From Hyphomonas sp. (GTDB taxonomy: Bacteria; Pseudomonadota; Alphaproteobacteria; Caulobacterales; Hyphomonadaceae): 12,476 nucleotides of DNA. Location: assembly GCA_003486945.1 (NCBI GenBank), contig DNFL01000381.1, positions 1-12,476 on the forward strand, read 5' to 3'. This document shows, one piece after another, positions 1 through 6,942 of this stretch. Made by a program: the position numbers and the translations under genes. How positions within the stretch are numbered: position 1 is the first letter of the stretch; each line of letters starts with the position of its first letter. The notes beneath the pieces were generated by a model. The model had not been told where the DNA came from. It was given only the letters and a program-made list of their open reading frames with translations, and did not search any database.

Positions 1-114
1 TGGCGCGCCTCCCAGCGCCTCGGCGAGGCGCGCCAGCTCGCCATGCACAGCCTGCGCGACGGCGATCGCGGATCCTCGGGCGCCGCCCCCTCCCTGAAAG
101 ACAAGGACGAGTAA
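1..114 (+). CDS. trbL: TrbL C-terminal end (partial, 5' end outside window)
   Basis: An open frame enters from the left edge and stops at TAA 112-114, encoding 37 residues. The tail contains RLGEARQLAMHSLRDGD followed by a Gly/Ser/Ala stretch and a charged end (SLKDKDE). This resembles the cytoplasmic C-terminus of TrbL, the polytopic inner-membrane VirB6-like component of trb-type mating channels. The assignment rests mainly on position: trbL directly precedes trbF in trb operons, and only 4 bases separate this stop from the trbF ATG. The membrane segments that define TrbL lie outside the window, so the domain itself cannot be seen. Confidence is moderate to good because of the strong context. 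Confidence 0.72.
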   Translation, partial: WRASQRLGEARQLAMHSLRDGDRGSSGAAPSLKDKDE

Positions 115-118
115 CCCC

Positions 119-817
119 ATGCGCTTCAGACGCCCCACCGCTCATTATGGCACGTCGCCCTACCCTGAGACGCCCTACCAGAAAGCCGGGCAGGTCTGGG
201 ATGAACGGATCGGCTCTGCCCGGGTGCAGGCGAAGAACTGGCGCCTGATGGCATTGGGGTGCCTCGCGCTCTCGTTCGCGACGTCCGGCGCGCTGATCTG
301 GAGGAGCCTGCAGTCGACGGTGACGCCTTACATTGTCGAAGTTGACGAGACCGGCGCGGCAAAGGCGGTCGGTCCGGCCACCGAGCCCTACACGCCGTCC
401 GACGCGCAGATCGCGCATCATCTGGCAGGGTTCATCTCGAACGTCCGCAGCGTCTCCACCGATCCGGTCGTCGTGCGTGAGAACTGGCTGCGCGCTTATG
501 AGTTTGTGACGGCGCAGGCCGCGACCACCCTAAGCGCAGAGGCTGAAGCCAATGATCCGTTTGCCGATGTCGGCCGCCGCTCGCGCACGGTCGAAGTCGT
601 CAGCGTCGTGCGGGTGTCGGACAAGTCCTTCCAGGCCCGCTGGATCGAGAAGACCTATGAACAGGGCGCGCTGCGCGAAGCCAAGCGGTTCACCGGCATG
701 TTCAGCGTTGTCACGCAGCCCCCCCGCGACGCAGCGCGCCTGCGCACCAATCCCCTCGGCCTCTACATCGCTTCGCTCAGCTGGGCAGAAGACCTCGTCA
801 CAGGAGACAGAAAATGA
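119..817 (+). CDS. trbF: Conjugal transfer protein TrbF (VirB8-like)
   Basis: This 232-residue protein is a bitopic inner-membrane assembly factor of the type IV secretion channel, equivalent to VirB8. The sequence shows a short cytoplasmic N-terminus with the family-typical NPYPETPYQKA-like stretch (here SPYPETPYQKAGQVWDERIG, residues 13-32). One hydrophobic segment follows at about residues 42-61, then a periplasmic domain beginning YIVEVDETG and containing VVVRENWLRAYEFVT and a terminal NPLGLYIASLSWAEDL. Length matches the family. It sits 4 bases after trbL, and its TGA overlaps the trbG ATG as ATGA at 814-817, implying translational coupling in the trb operon. Confidence 0.95.
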   Translation: MRFRRPTAHYGTSPYPETPYQKAGQVWDERIGSARVQAKNWRLMALGCLALSFATSGALIWRSLQSTVTPYIVEVDETGAAKAVGPATEPYTPSDAQIAHHLAGFISNVRSVSTDPVVVRENWLRAYEFVTAQAATTLSAEAEANDPFADVGRRSRTVEVVSVVRVSDKSFQARWIEKTYEQGALREAKRFTGMFSVVTQPPRDAARLRTNPLGLYIASLSWAEDLVTGDRK

Positions 818-1812
818 TCCGCAGCCTGTTCATCACCTCATCGCTGGCGACGCTTGCCGCCTGCACTACCCCGCCGGAACCGGAACCGACGTTCGACGAC
901 ACCGCGTTCGTCGCGGCTGTCCCGCAGGCAGAACCCAAACCTGAGCGCGTTGAAATCGTAGAGACCGCCATCCCCCTGCCGCTACCCGGCCAGATGAAGC
1001 CGATCAACGAGAAAACCGCCAAGCCCGCCAAACCGCTCACACCGGACAAGGCAATAGAGGAAGGCCGCTCCGGCGCCCTGATCGAGCCTTCGCTCGACGG
1101 GTTTGTGAACGCCGTGCAGGTCTATCCTTATACGGAAGGTGCGCTCTACCGGCTCTATGCAAGCCCCGGCCAGGTCAGCGACATTGCGCTCCAGCCGGGT
1201 GAGAGCCTTGTCTCGGTCTCGGCGGGCGACACGGTGCGCTGGGTCGTCGGCGACACGGCCTCCGGATCAGGCGCAAGTGCCCGCGCCCATGTCCTCGTGA
1301 AGCCCGTCAATCCGGGCATCCGCACCAACCTGATGATCGCCACCGACCGGCGCACCTATCACCTGGAACTGGAATCCACCTCTGGCAGCTATATGGCTGC
1401 CCTCTCCTGGCGTTATCCGCAGGACGAGCTGGCGGGCATCGCCGCGCGCAACGCAGCGGCCAGAGAGGCGGACGCGACCTCTATCAATCAGGGCCTCAAC
1501 CTTGATGCCCTGAACTTCGGCTACCGGATTTCTGGCGACAAGCCGGCCTGGACACCCGTGCGCGTTTTCGATGACGGGCGGCAGGTGTTCATCCAGATGC
1601 CGGCGGATACTCAGTCCTCGGACCTGCCGCCGCTGTTCGTGCTGGGCACCAGCGGCAAGGCCGAACTCGTCAACTACCGGGTCCGCGGCAGCTACTACAT
1701 CGTCGATCGGTTGTTCGAAGCGGCAGAGCTCCGGCTTGGCACCAGCCCCCAAACCAAAGTGCGCATCACAAAGGGGGCGGCAAAACCAAAGTCCCGCCTG
1801 TTCGGGGGCTGA
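814..1812 (+). CDS. trbG: Conjugal transfer protein TrbG (VirB9-like lipoprotein)
   Basis: This 332-residue protein is the VirB9/CagX-type subunit of the outer-membrane core complex of the transfer channel. The N-terminus carries a lipoprotein-like signal with LATLAAC, placing the acylated Cys at residue 17, then a Pro/Glu-rich linker. The body has the expected beta-rich pieces: VQVYPYTEGALYRLYASPGQ, a DTVRWVVGDT segment, NLMIATDRRTYHLEL, YMAALSWRYP, and a C-terminal part with TPVRVFDDGRQVFIQMP. A TrbH gene, present between trbG and trbI in the plasmid RP4 operon, is absent: only 4 bases separate this stop from the trbI ATG. An open frame on the opposite strand (1267-1959) is a shadow of this gene. 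Confidence 0.95.
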   Translation: MIRSLFITSSLATLAACTTPPEPEPTFDDTAFVAAVPQAEPKPERVEIVETAIPLPLPGQMKPINEKTAKPAKPLTPDKAIEEGRSGALIEPSLDGFVNAVQVYPYTEGALYRLYASPGQVSDIALQPGESLVSVSAGDTVRWVVGDTASGSGASARAHVLVKPVNPGIRTNLMIATDRRTYHLELESTSGSYMAALSWRYPQDELAGIAARNAAAREADATSINQGLNLDALNFGYRISGDKPAWTPVRVFDDGRQVFIQMPADTQSSDLPPLFVLGTSGKAELVNYRVRGSYYIVDRLFEAAELRLGTSPQTKVRITKGAAKPKSRLFGG

Positions 1813-1816
1813 GGCG

Positions 1817-3061
1817 ATGACCGAGCCCAAGACGTTCGAGGCGCATGCGAAAGCGCTGCAGATCCGGCAGAAGCCCCGCAGCGTCTCCCGGATCAATCGC
1901 AAGGTCCTGATTGCCGGCGCGGGTCTCGGTGCGATGGGCCTGTTTGCGGCGACCAGCATTGCGCTTGCCCCGCCGAAGCTGGGTGAGCCTGCCGGGGCAA
2001 AGGAACTCTACACGGAAGGCAGCACACGAAAGCCCATCGGACTGTCGGCGCTTCCCGGCAGCTATGACGCGCCGGATATCCCAAAGCTCGGCCCGCCAAT
2101 GCCAGGCGACCTTGGTTCCACCATCCTTGAAGCCGAACGCAGCTACGGGATCGATGCGGAGTATCAGACAGACTTCGAAACCGACTTCCGCCCGAACCCC
2201 GTGTCCGAGGCCGAACGCGCCCGCCGCCTCAAGGAAGCCGCGCTCGCCGAAGAAGCCGCCCGCGCGCCGCTCTTTTTCCGGCTCGAAGACCGCGCGCCCA
2301 TGCCAGTCAAAGCCTCATCGCCGGATGTGGCCGCCACCCTAACCTCAGAGCTGCTCGCGCTTACGCGGACACCGCAGACACAAATTACGGCCGGTCAGGG
2401 CACAGGCGACCTCAACCTGCAGGATCGCAAGTCAGCGTTCGCGGGCACGTCGCGCACTGACATCCGCAATCCGAACCGGATCGAAGACCCGGTCTCACCG
2501 TTCCAGCTGATGGCGGGCGCGATGATCCCGGCGAGCCTCATCACCGGTATCAATTCCGATCTTCCGGGTACGGTCATCGCGCAGGTGACGCAGAACGTAT
2601 ATGACACCGTGCGCGGCCAGCATCTCCTGATCCCACAGGGCAGCCGCCTGATCGGGCGCTACCAGTCGGAAGTCTCGTTCGGCCAGGACCGCGCCCTCGT
2701 TGTCTGGGACCGGGTCCTGATGCCCGATGGCAGCTCGATCACGATCTCCGAGCCGGGAGGCGACGCGTCCGGCTATGCGGGCCTCAAAGACCGGACCGAT
2801 CATCACTGGGATAAGGTGTTCGCAGCCGCCGGCCTCGCGACCCTTCTCGGCATCGGCGTGGAACTCGGGCCCGGCGAGGATGGCGACATCGAGCGCGCGA
2901 TCCGGCGCGGCACCACCGACACAATAAATGAAGCCGGCCAGCGGACAGTTGACCGCAGCCTTGGCGTCCAGCCCTCGATCACGGTGCGTCCCGGTTGGCC
3001 CGTGCGAGTGATCGTTACTCGCGACCTTGTCCTTCGCCCCTATGAGGAGCCGACCCGATGA
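1817..3061 (+). CDS. trbI: Conjugal transfer protein TrbI (VirB10-like)
   Basis: TrbI spans from the inner membrane to the outer-membrane core of the mating channel, as VirB10 does. The open frame extends upstream into trbG to 1571, but I chose the ATG at 1817, which lies 4 bases after the trbG stop and starts MTEPKTFEAH. This gives 414 residues: a cytoplasmic N-terminus, one membrane helix at about residues 29-50, a Pro- and Ala/Glu-rich periplasmic linker, and the VirB10 C-terminal domain from about residue 230. The domain contains GTVIAQVTQNVYDT, GQHLLIPQGSRLIGRY, ALVVWDRVLMPDGSSI and GYAGLKDRTDHHW. The amphipathic ATLLGIGVELG region probably matches the outer-membrane pore helices. Its TGA overlaps the next ATG (ATGA, 3058-3061). 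Confidence 0.95.
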   Translation: MTEPKTFEAHAKALQIRQKPRSVSRINRKVLIAGAGLGAMGLFAATSIALAPPKLGEPAGAKELYTEGSTRKPIGLSALPGSYDAPDIPKLGPPMPGDLGSTILEAERSYGIDAEYQTDFETDFRPNPVSEAERARRLKEAALAEEAARAPLFFRLEDRAPMPVKASSPDVAATLTSELLALTRTPQTQITAGQGTGDLNLQDRKSAFAGTSRTDIRNPNRIEDPVSPFQLMAGAMIPASLITGINSDLPGTVIAQVTQNVYDTVRGQHLLIPQGSRLIGRYQSEVSFGQDRALVVWDRVLMPDGSSITISEPGGDASGYAGLKDRTDHHWDKVFAAAGLATLLGIGVELGPGEDGDIERAIRRGTTDTINEAGQRTVDRSLGVQPSITVRPGWPVRVIVTRDLVLRPYEEPTR

Positions 3062-3294
3062 CCCTCCGTCTAGCCCCCATTCCCGACCGCACGCCCGCCA
3101 AGCTGACGCTCGCGCTCGATCCGGAAACCCATGCCGCGCTGACCGACTATGCGGCCGCCTACCATCAGGCCTATGGCCGCGAAGAACGCGCCGAGACGCT
3201 CGCCGCCGCGATGATTGAGAGTTTCCTGGCGTCTGACGCCGGATTCAAGCGGGCCCGCCGGGCCCTTCACACAGCTGCCAGCAAAGGAGACTGA
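3058..3294 (+). CDS. DUF2274 family protein
   Basis: A 78-residue protein matching the DUF2274 family, which habitually follows trbI in trb-type elements of Proteobacteria. The N-terminus LRLAPIPDRTPAKLTLALDPETHAALTDYAAAY resembles a ribbon-helix-helix-like beginning: a beta strand (KLTLAL) followed by a helix that starts at DPETHAAL. This is followed by an AETLAAAMIESFLASDAGFKRARR helix. The resemblance to small RHH DNA-binding proteins suggests a possible role in regulating the transfer operon, but no function is established. Translation is probably coupled to trbI through the ATGA overlap. Identification is strong from both pattern and position. Confidence 0.9.
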   Translation: MTLRLAPIPDRTPAKLTLALDPETHAALTDYAAAYHQAYGREERAETLAAAMIESFLASDAGFKRARRALHTAASKGD

Positions 3295-3297
3295 CCC

Positions 3298-3609
3298 ATG
3301 GCGCAGATCGGCGCATTTACGATGAAGGACGGAACTTGGACCGGAACCATCCGCACAATGACCATCAATGTCAAAGCCCAGCTTGTTCCCAACAAGGAAA
3401 AAGCGAATGGCGCACCGGATTTCCGGCTGTATGCCGGCGGTGCAGAACTCGGCGCGGCCTGGCACCAGGAGTCAAAGGATGGCGAAACGCCGTTCCTTGC
3501 TGTCAAACTCGATGACCCGAGTTTTGCCCAGCCCATGCGCGCCGCCTTCTTCGAAAACACGAAGGAAGGCACCGGTGTCCTCGTCTGGAACCGCCCGAAA
3601 GCAAACTGA
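3298..3609 (+). CDS. DUF736 family protein
   Basis: A 103-residue protein of the DUF736 family: MAQIGAFTMKDGTWTGTIRTMTI, then NGAPDFRLYAGGAELGAAWHQES and LAVKLDDPSFAQPMRAAFFE. DUF736 proteins are small beta-rich proteins common on alphaproteobacterial plasmids and ICEs, often near transfer or replication genes; their function is unknown. A strong ribosome site, AAAGGAG at 3283-3289, lies 8 bases before the ATG, and the gap to the DUF2274 stop is 3 bases. The strong site suggests higher or more independent translation than the coupled upstream genes. The family call is confident; any function would be speculation. Confidence 0.92.
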   Translation: MAQIGAFTMKDGTWTGTIRTMTINVKAQLVPNKEKANGAPDFRLYAGGAELGAAWHQESKDGETPFLAVKLDDPSFAQPMRAAFFENTKEGTGVLVWNRPKAN

Positions 3610-3630
3610 CAACGCCGCCGAGACGTCGCC

Positions 3631-3885
3631 ATGCGTATAGATCATTCGAGAGTCTACTCAGACGAAGACATCGAAAACGCCATGGCGACCGTCGCCAGAG
3701 TCATCGAACTCTATGGCGACGCCTACTGGCCCATCCTCGAACGCCTGGAACGCGAACTGACTGAGCGCCGCACCAAAGCCGCCCGCTTGAACTCTCATCT
3801 TCGCCGATTTCGAAGTCGCTCGAACCAAATAACGCCAACAAATGTCAGTGGCAAATCACTCACAGCGTTTGTCAAACAAATGTGA
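3631..3885 (+). CDS. Hypothetical 84-residue protein, last gene before cargo
   Basis: I do not recognise this protein. It begins 21 bases after the DUF736 stop, in the same direction, with only a weak ribosome site. Residues 10-55 form a likely amphipathic, charged helix with ENAMATVARVIELYGDAYWPI and ERLERELTERRTKAARL, the kind of small basic helical protein often seen in alphaproteobacterial mobile elements. The last 25 residues (SRSNQITPTNVSGKSLTAFVKQM) differ in style, and the DNA there becomes more AT-rich. This raises the possibility that the native 3' end was replaced when the cargo was inserted. Coding is likely for the first two thirds; the true end is less certain. Confidence 0.6.
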   Translation: MRIDHSRVYSDEDIENAMATVARVIELYGDAYWPILERLERELTERRTKAARLNSHLRRFRSRSNQITPTNVSGKSLTAFVKQM

Positions 3886-4007
3886 CTTCGCACGTCCTCT
3901 TAGGCCACAAAACAGACATTCGGAAACAATCGTCTCAATGACCGGTTTTAGCCCAATCCTGCCGATCGGGAGCATCGCTGCGAAGTAAGGCCAAGCCACT
4001 GCGTCGG

Positions 4008-4757
4008 TTATTCCCTCCGCTGCGCGACAAACGTTATCACGAGTGCATCCCGAAAGCCGGGCCGGCGGGGATCCCTACGGCGGATCGGCGCAACGGCATG
4101 CGCCAGGCGGCGGTCATTGAGAAACACCATGTCCAGCTCGTCTGCAAGCAAAAGCACTTGTATCTCCTTGCCGGTCATGTCGGCCAAGCTTGTTGTCCCG
4201 CCTGACACATTGAAGCGCTTGATCAGTATGACACAAACCCAGTCTACGCCGTCGCGATGCACGCCTTCGGGTGTCGGAAACGCCTCCTCGTCAGCGTGAT
4301 GCTCAATCCGAAATTGGTGTACCTCGATCCGGTGCACATTTTCCTGACCAAGTTCAAGCTCAGCTATAAGTCGCCCGCACGCGACAATTAGATCACGGAG
4401 AAGTATGCTTGCGCCGACGGTCACACCGATTGGCTCGAACCAGCGCTGCACGCCGCCATTCAGCGGGTTGTAGTCGCGGCTTTGGAAGTGAGGTTGATGT
4501 TCACACCGAAGCAGTACTCCCCGGCGCACTTGAAACACCGCGTGGCGACGCCGACGATAGCCGCCACCGTCTGCCATATAAGCGTCTGCTCCCAGATCGT
4601 TCCAGCTTTCCGCGAAGGCGTCCCAGCTTTCAATTGATTCACTTGTGAGCAGCGACTTCGTCGCTTCCCCGCTCACGAATGTGAAGCCAGAGCGCCGAAC
4701 CTCATCCCTCATGCGATCGAGCAGCGCCGCGGGACTAGGCGCGGGCGCGCCGGTCAT
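4008..4757 (-). CDS. 2OG-Fe(II) dioxygenase (BsmA / L-isoleucine dioxygenase type)
   Basis: A 249-residue enzyme of the 2OG-Fe_Oxy_2 family (PF10014), whose studied members hydroxylate free aliphatic amino acids with O2 and 2-oxoglutarate; the BsmA branch is linked to biofilm and stress. I see the iron triad as H167-x-D169 in the VHRDGVDWV motif and H220 in RLAHAVAPI. A candidate 2-oxoglutarate Arg is at 236 in GFRDALVITF. Upstream family blocks HFQSRDYNPLNGGVQRWFEP and VHQFRIEHH are also present. The frame can open two codons earlier at a TTG (4763), but I chose the ATG at 4757 because it forms ATGA with the redoxin stop and has GAAGG 7 bases upstream. It is the last gene of the operon. The substrate cannot be read from sequence. 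Confidence 0.88.
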   Translation of the reverse strand: MTGAPAPSPAALLDRMRDEVRRSGFTFVSGEATKSLLTSESIESWDAFAESWNDLGADAYMADGGGYRRRRHAVFQVRRGVLLRCEHQPHFQSRDYNPLNGGVQRWFEPIGVTVGASILLRDLIVACGRLIAELELGQENVHRIEVHQFRIEHHADEEAFPTPEGVHRDGVDWVCVILIKRFNVSGGTTSLADMTGKEIQVLLLADELDMVFLNDRRLAHAVAPIRRRDPRRPGFRDALVITFVAQRRE

Positions 4758-5290
4758 GAGCAACCTTCAGGCGTGCACACACTGCCAGGCTCACCGCTGG
4801 GTCGCGTGCTCCCGAGCGGGGGCTCGCCGATCAGTGTCGCGAGTTCTGCTCCGAGCTGCAGGTCGGGCAGGTGACCAAACGCATGTGTCCTCAGACGACC
4901 CTGGCGATCAATCAACAGCGTTGTTGGCGTGCCGCGCATTTCATAAGCACGCATGGTAAGCGGCGGTCCGCCCGAACCGTCAGGCTGGTCAACACCGACC
5001 GGAAAGCCGATGCGGTATTCATGCAGGAAAGCCTCCAGCGACACCGGCATCATCGCCGCGTGGTGCTCGAACACCGTGTGCAGACCAATCACGGCTAAAT
5101 CGTCCGGAGAAAAGGCTGCGCGCGCCCGCTGAGCCTGCGGCAAACCCTGGCTCACACAGCCCGGACATAGCATCTGAAACGCAATCGCGAGGATAACCTT
5201 GCCTCTCAAGGCATCAACCGAGAGAGGCATGCGCGTGTTGAGCCATTGGGCGATCTTCCACTCAGGCGCAGCCTCCGGTTCGATCATCAT
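4754..5290 (-). CDS. Redoxin / TlpA-like thioredoxin-fold protein
   Basis: A 178-residue thioredoxin-fold protein. The first strand and active site read KVILAIAFQMLCPGC, with the CxxC pair at C42 and C45. The cis-proline loop is RGTPTTLLIDRQGRL (P122). Together these indicate an AhpC/TSA-Redoxin or TlpA-like thiol oxidoreductase or peroxidase. There is no signal peptide or membrane anchor, so it is probably cytosolic. A short C-terminal tail adds two more Cys (C172 and C177, in CTPEGC), which could cap or relay the active site. The frame stays open to 5611 without family similarity; I chose the ATG at 5290, preceded by GGAG and overlapping the upstream TGA as ATGA. Its own TGA overlaps the dioxygenase ATG. 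Confidence 0.87.
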   Translation of the reverse strand: MMIEPEAAPEWKIAQWLNTRMPLSVDALRGKVILAIAFQMLCPGCVSQGLPQAQRARAAFSPDDLAVIGLHTVFEHHAAMMPVSLEAFLHEYRIGFPVGVDQPDGSGGPPLTMRAYEMRGTPTTLLIDRQGRLRTHAFGHLPDLQLGAELATLIGEPPLGSTRPSGEPGSVCTPEGCS

Positions 5291-5526
5291 GCGATCTCCG
5301 GATCGAGCCAGTATGCGTTGGCAGCAGCGATCGTGCTGAAATGCACTGCAACAATGTGGCTGATCTCGATCAGCAGCCCAGCATTGTGCTCGTAGTCGGA
5401 TCGAAGGGATCCGCGAATGTCTGCATCTGGCTGGGTTGCCTGCACCGCCAGCCGGGCCAGCCGGATGGCGAGGTTGAAGCCTGACAGCGGATCGGGCGTG
5501 CGTAGTGAAAAGACCTCGCCCGTCAT
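5287..5526 (-). CDS. Hypothetical 79-residue protein in the protoglobin operon
   Basis: I do not recognise this protein. It is 79 residues, without signal peptide or Cys, and looks helical: SGFNLAIRLARLAVQATQ, then AGLLIEISHIVAVHFSTIAAANAYWL. The second segment is hydrophobic with two histidines (SHIVAVH), which could be a buried helix or a cofactor contact. Reality is supported by context: its ATG overlaps the upstream TGA (ATGA, 5523-5526), and its TGA overlaps the redoxin ATG (ATGA, 5287-5290). Removing it would leave a 240-bp hole in an otherwise seamless operon. An accessory or partner subunit of the redoxin is possible but unproven. Confidence 0.75.
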   Translation of the reverse strand: MTGEVFSLRTPDPLSGFNLAIRLARLAVQATQPDADIRGSLRSDYEHNAGLLIEISHIVAVHFSTIAAANAYWLDPEIA

Positions 5527-6281
5527 TGCACGCGGCCTGGCAGGCTAAGGTCGTCAGAGGCGATATCGAAAACATCGCGTACACAGAGCAAGGGCGCATG
5601 CACATTGGCATTGACCTGCAAGCCGGCAGTCACCGCATCAAACTGGACATCTTTCAGTTCGGTTGCATCGGCAAACGGCACCCGTACCGCAACCGCGGCT
5701 GCGTCCATCGACACCGGGATGTCGGGGCTGTCGATGAGGATCGGCAATCCGGGCCAGGTCGGTGGGACGCGTGGACTCTCCCCATCGGGGATGTCTTTGA
5801 CTTTGAGCGCGCCTGGTCCGCAGGCATCACCCGGCGCCAGAACCACCCAGTGACTGTGCCAGTTATAGCCATCATCGTCTTTGCTGCCGCTTCCGTCTTC
5901 ATCGTAGAGGGGCGTGTCGTCGAAGTCCGGATGGGCGGTGACAGCAAATGCGAGAATTCCCTGATCGGGCTCGAACCCGACTACGGATGAGTCCAAGGAT
6001 GTCGGCCAGACGTATGAGAAGACCTCGGCAGAAGCAAGCGTTCCAAGCGCCGTCGGGCGCGTTTCGCCTGCTTTTCCCGACACATGCATGTGAAAGACGA
6101 GAGCATTCGAGTCCCGGGTGACCCGGGCATGTACGATATCGAGATCGGCCATCGTCGCATCGGCTTTGTCGTGTATCTCGCCCTCCTTGTTTTCATGAAC
6201 ATGGTGGCCGTGCCCGGCGACTGAACAAGCGGTACTCAAGCTGGTTAGCGTGCTCACAAGTATAAGCGATGACAAACGCAT
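5523..6281 (-). CDS. His-rich exported protein, probable lipoprotein
   Basis: A 252-residue exported protein that I cannot place in a named family. Residues 1-19 form a signal sequence ending LSTAC; Cys19 could be lipidated, although the lipobox is imperfect (Ser at -3). The mature start is His-rich (H24, H26, H27, H29, H37), suggesting metal binding. Further pairs are FHMH (H64, H66) and NWHSHWVVL (H142, H144). An acidic loop at 127-138 (DEDGSGSKDDDG) resembles a calcium-binding EF-type loop, and two Cys (154, 233) could form a disulfide. It lies 38 bases after the protoglobin stop, with GGGA upstream of its ATG. The open frames on the other strand here are shadows. Confidence 0.82.
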   Translation of the reverse strand: MRLSSLILVSTLTSLSTACSVAGHGHHVHENKEGEIHDKADATMADLDIVHARVTRDSNALVFHMHVSGKAGETRPTALGTLASAEVFSYVWPTSLDSSVVGFEPDQGILAFAVTAHPDFDDTPLYDEDGSGSKDDDGYNWHSHWVVLAPGDACGPGALKVKDIPDGESPRVPPTWPGLPILIDSPDIPVSMDAAAVAVRVPFADATELKDVQFDAVTAGLQVNANVHAPLLCVRDVFDIASDDLSLPGRVQ

Positions 6282-6319
6282 TTGATCTTTTCCCTGATGA
6301 TTGTGTTTCGATTTAAAAC

Positions 6320-6904
6320 TCAGAAGTCGCCTGCATTTGCGTAAGGCCGCGCCCAGAGGATGGCCTGCAGCCAGACGGACTTCGTCCAGGCCGCATGCAT
6401 GGCGTCTACATCGTCTGCTGAGTTGCCAGACTTTGCGAGGAACGGCCTGACCGTGACTGAAATCGGGATAGCGAGCGCGAGCAGCTGACTCATGGGGATA
6501 TGCGGCGCGGCGCTGACACCGTCTGTCTTGTTCTTGCCTATACGGTGATGACGCCTGCCGATTTCATCCTGCCAGGCGAGCCAGGCCGCGTCGTAGTCTG
6601 CTCGGCAGGTATCGAGGATCCACTGGCCGAAGCGTTTACGAACAGCATCCAGGTAAGGGCCGACCGGCTCGCCGGTTTCAGTGGAGAAGTAGCGCAGCAA
6701 ATGGGGATTGCTGCCGACGAAGCCGTACCAGACATCAAGGATCGCCTCGACCTGCGGTGCCAGAACGTCATGGGCGCGTCGCAGGGCCGCGACATCGTCG
6801 GGCCCGAACAGCAGTGAGGCTTTTAGCTCCTCGAAGTCCTGAGGAGAGACAGGCGAAGGCGGCAGAGCCGGGTCGTTGAGGCGATAGCCGGGGATAGTTG
6901 TCAT
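6320..6904 (-). CDS. Protoglobin domain protein (single-domain haem sensor/carrier)
   Basis: A 194-residue single-domain protoglobin (PF11563), a haem protein that binds O2, CO and NO. From family knowledge of Methanosarcina acetivorans protoglobin, key haem-pocket residues are Trp60, Tyr61, Phe93 and proximal His120. Here W59 and Y60 (DVWYGF), F92 (KRFGQW) and H119 (EIGRRHHRIGKNKTDG) appear with a constant offset of one. The N-terminus MTTIPGYRLNDP also matches the family's extended N-terminal segment. There is no attached output domain such as a diguanylate cyclase, so it acts alone or through operon partners. It is the first gene of the operon, with AAGGAG (6911-6916) 6 bases before the ATG, and it diverges from the MarR gene. 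Confidence 0.92.
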   Translation of the reverse strand: MTTIPGYRLNDPALPPSPVSPQDFEELKASLLFGPDDVAALRRAHDVLAPQVEAILDVWYGFVGSNPHLLRYFSTETGEPVGPYLDAVRKRFGQWILDTCRADYDAAWLAWQDEIGRRHHRIGKNKTDGVSAAPHIPMSQLLALAIPISVTVRPFLAKSGNSADDVDAMHAAWTKSVWLQAILWARPYANAGDF

Positions 6905-6910
6905 GCAGGT

Positions 6911-6916
6911 CTCCTT
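6911..6916 (-). promoter_or_regulatory. Ribosome binding site of the protoglobin gene
   Basis: Read on the minus strand this is AAGGAG, 6 bases before the ATG at 6904-6902. It is the strongest ribosome site of the operon, which fits the protoglobin being the lead and probably best-expressed product. Confidence 0.75.
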
Positions 6917-6942
6917 GCAGGAAAAGGAAAACTCGTTAGTAT
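6914..6942 (+). promoter_or_regulatory. Candidate sigma70-type promoter for the MarR gene
   Basis: TTGCAG at 6914-6919 and TAGTAT at 6937-6942 are separated by 17 bases, each partly matching -35 and -10 consensus. The predicted start of transcription would be near 6949, inside the palindrome and about 17 bases before the MarR ATG. The -10 lies in the left arm of the palindrome, so occupancy there would block transcription. This is inferred from pattern only. Confidence 0.38.

Noticed and set aside
1267..1959. Long open frame on the minus strand opposite trbG/trbI
   Set aside because: It is antisense to a clearly conserved gene, has no family-like sequence and no ribosome site; typical of GC-rich shadow frames.
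3885..3986. 8-bp inverted repeat ACTTCGCA/TGCGAAGT between the convergent trb and cargo operons
   Set aside because: The arms are 86 bases apart with no T-run after them, so it is not a convincing terminator; could be chance.
5505..5990. Plus-strand open frame opposite the exported protein gene
   Set aside because: The minus-strand gene has signal peptide, ribosome site and ATGA coupling; the plus frame has none of these.
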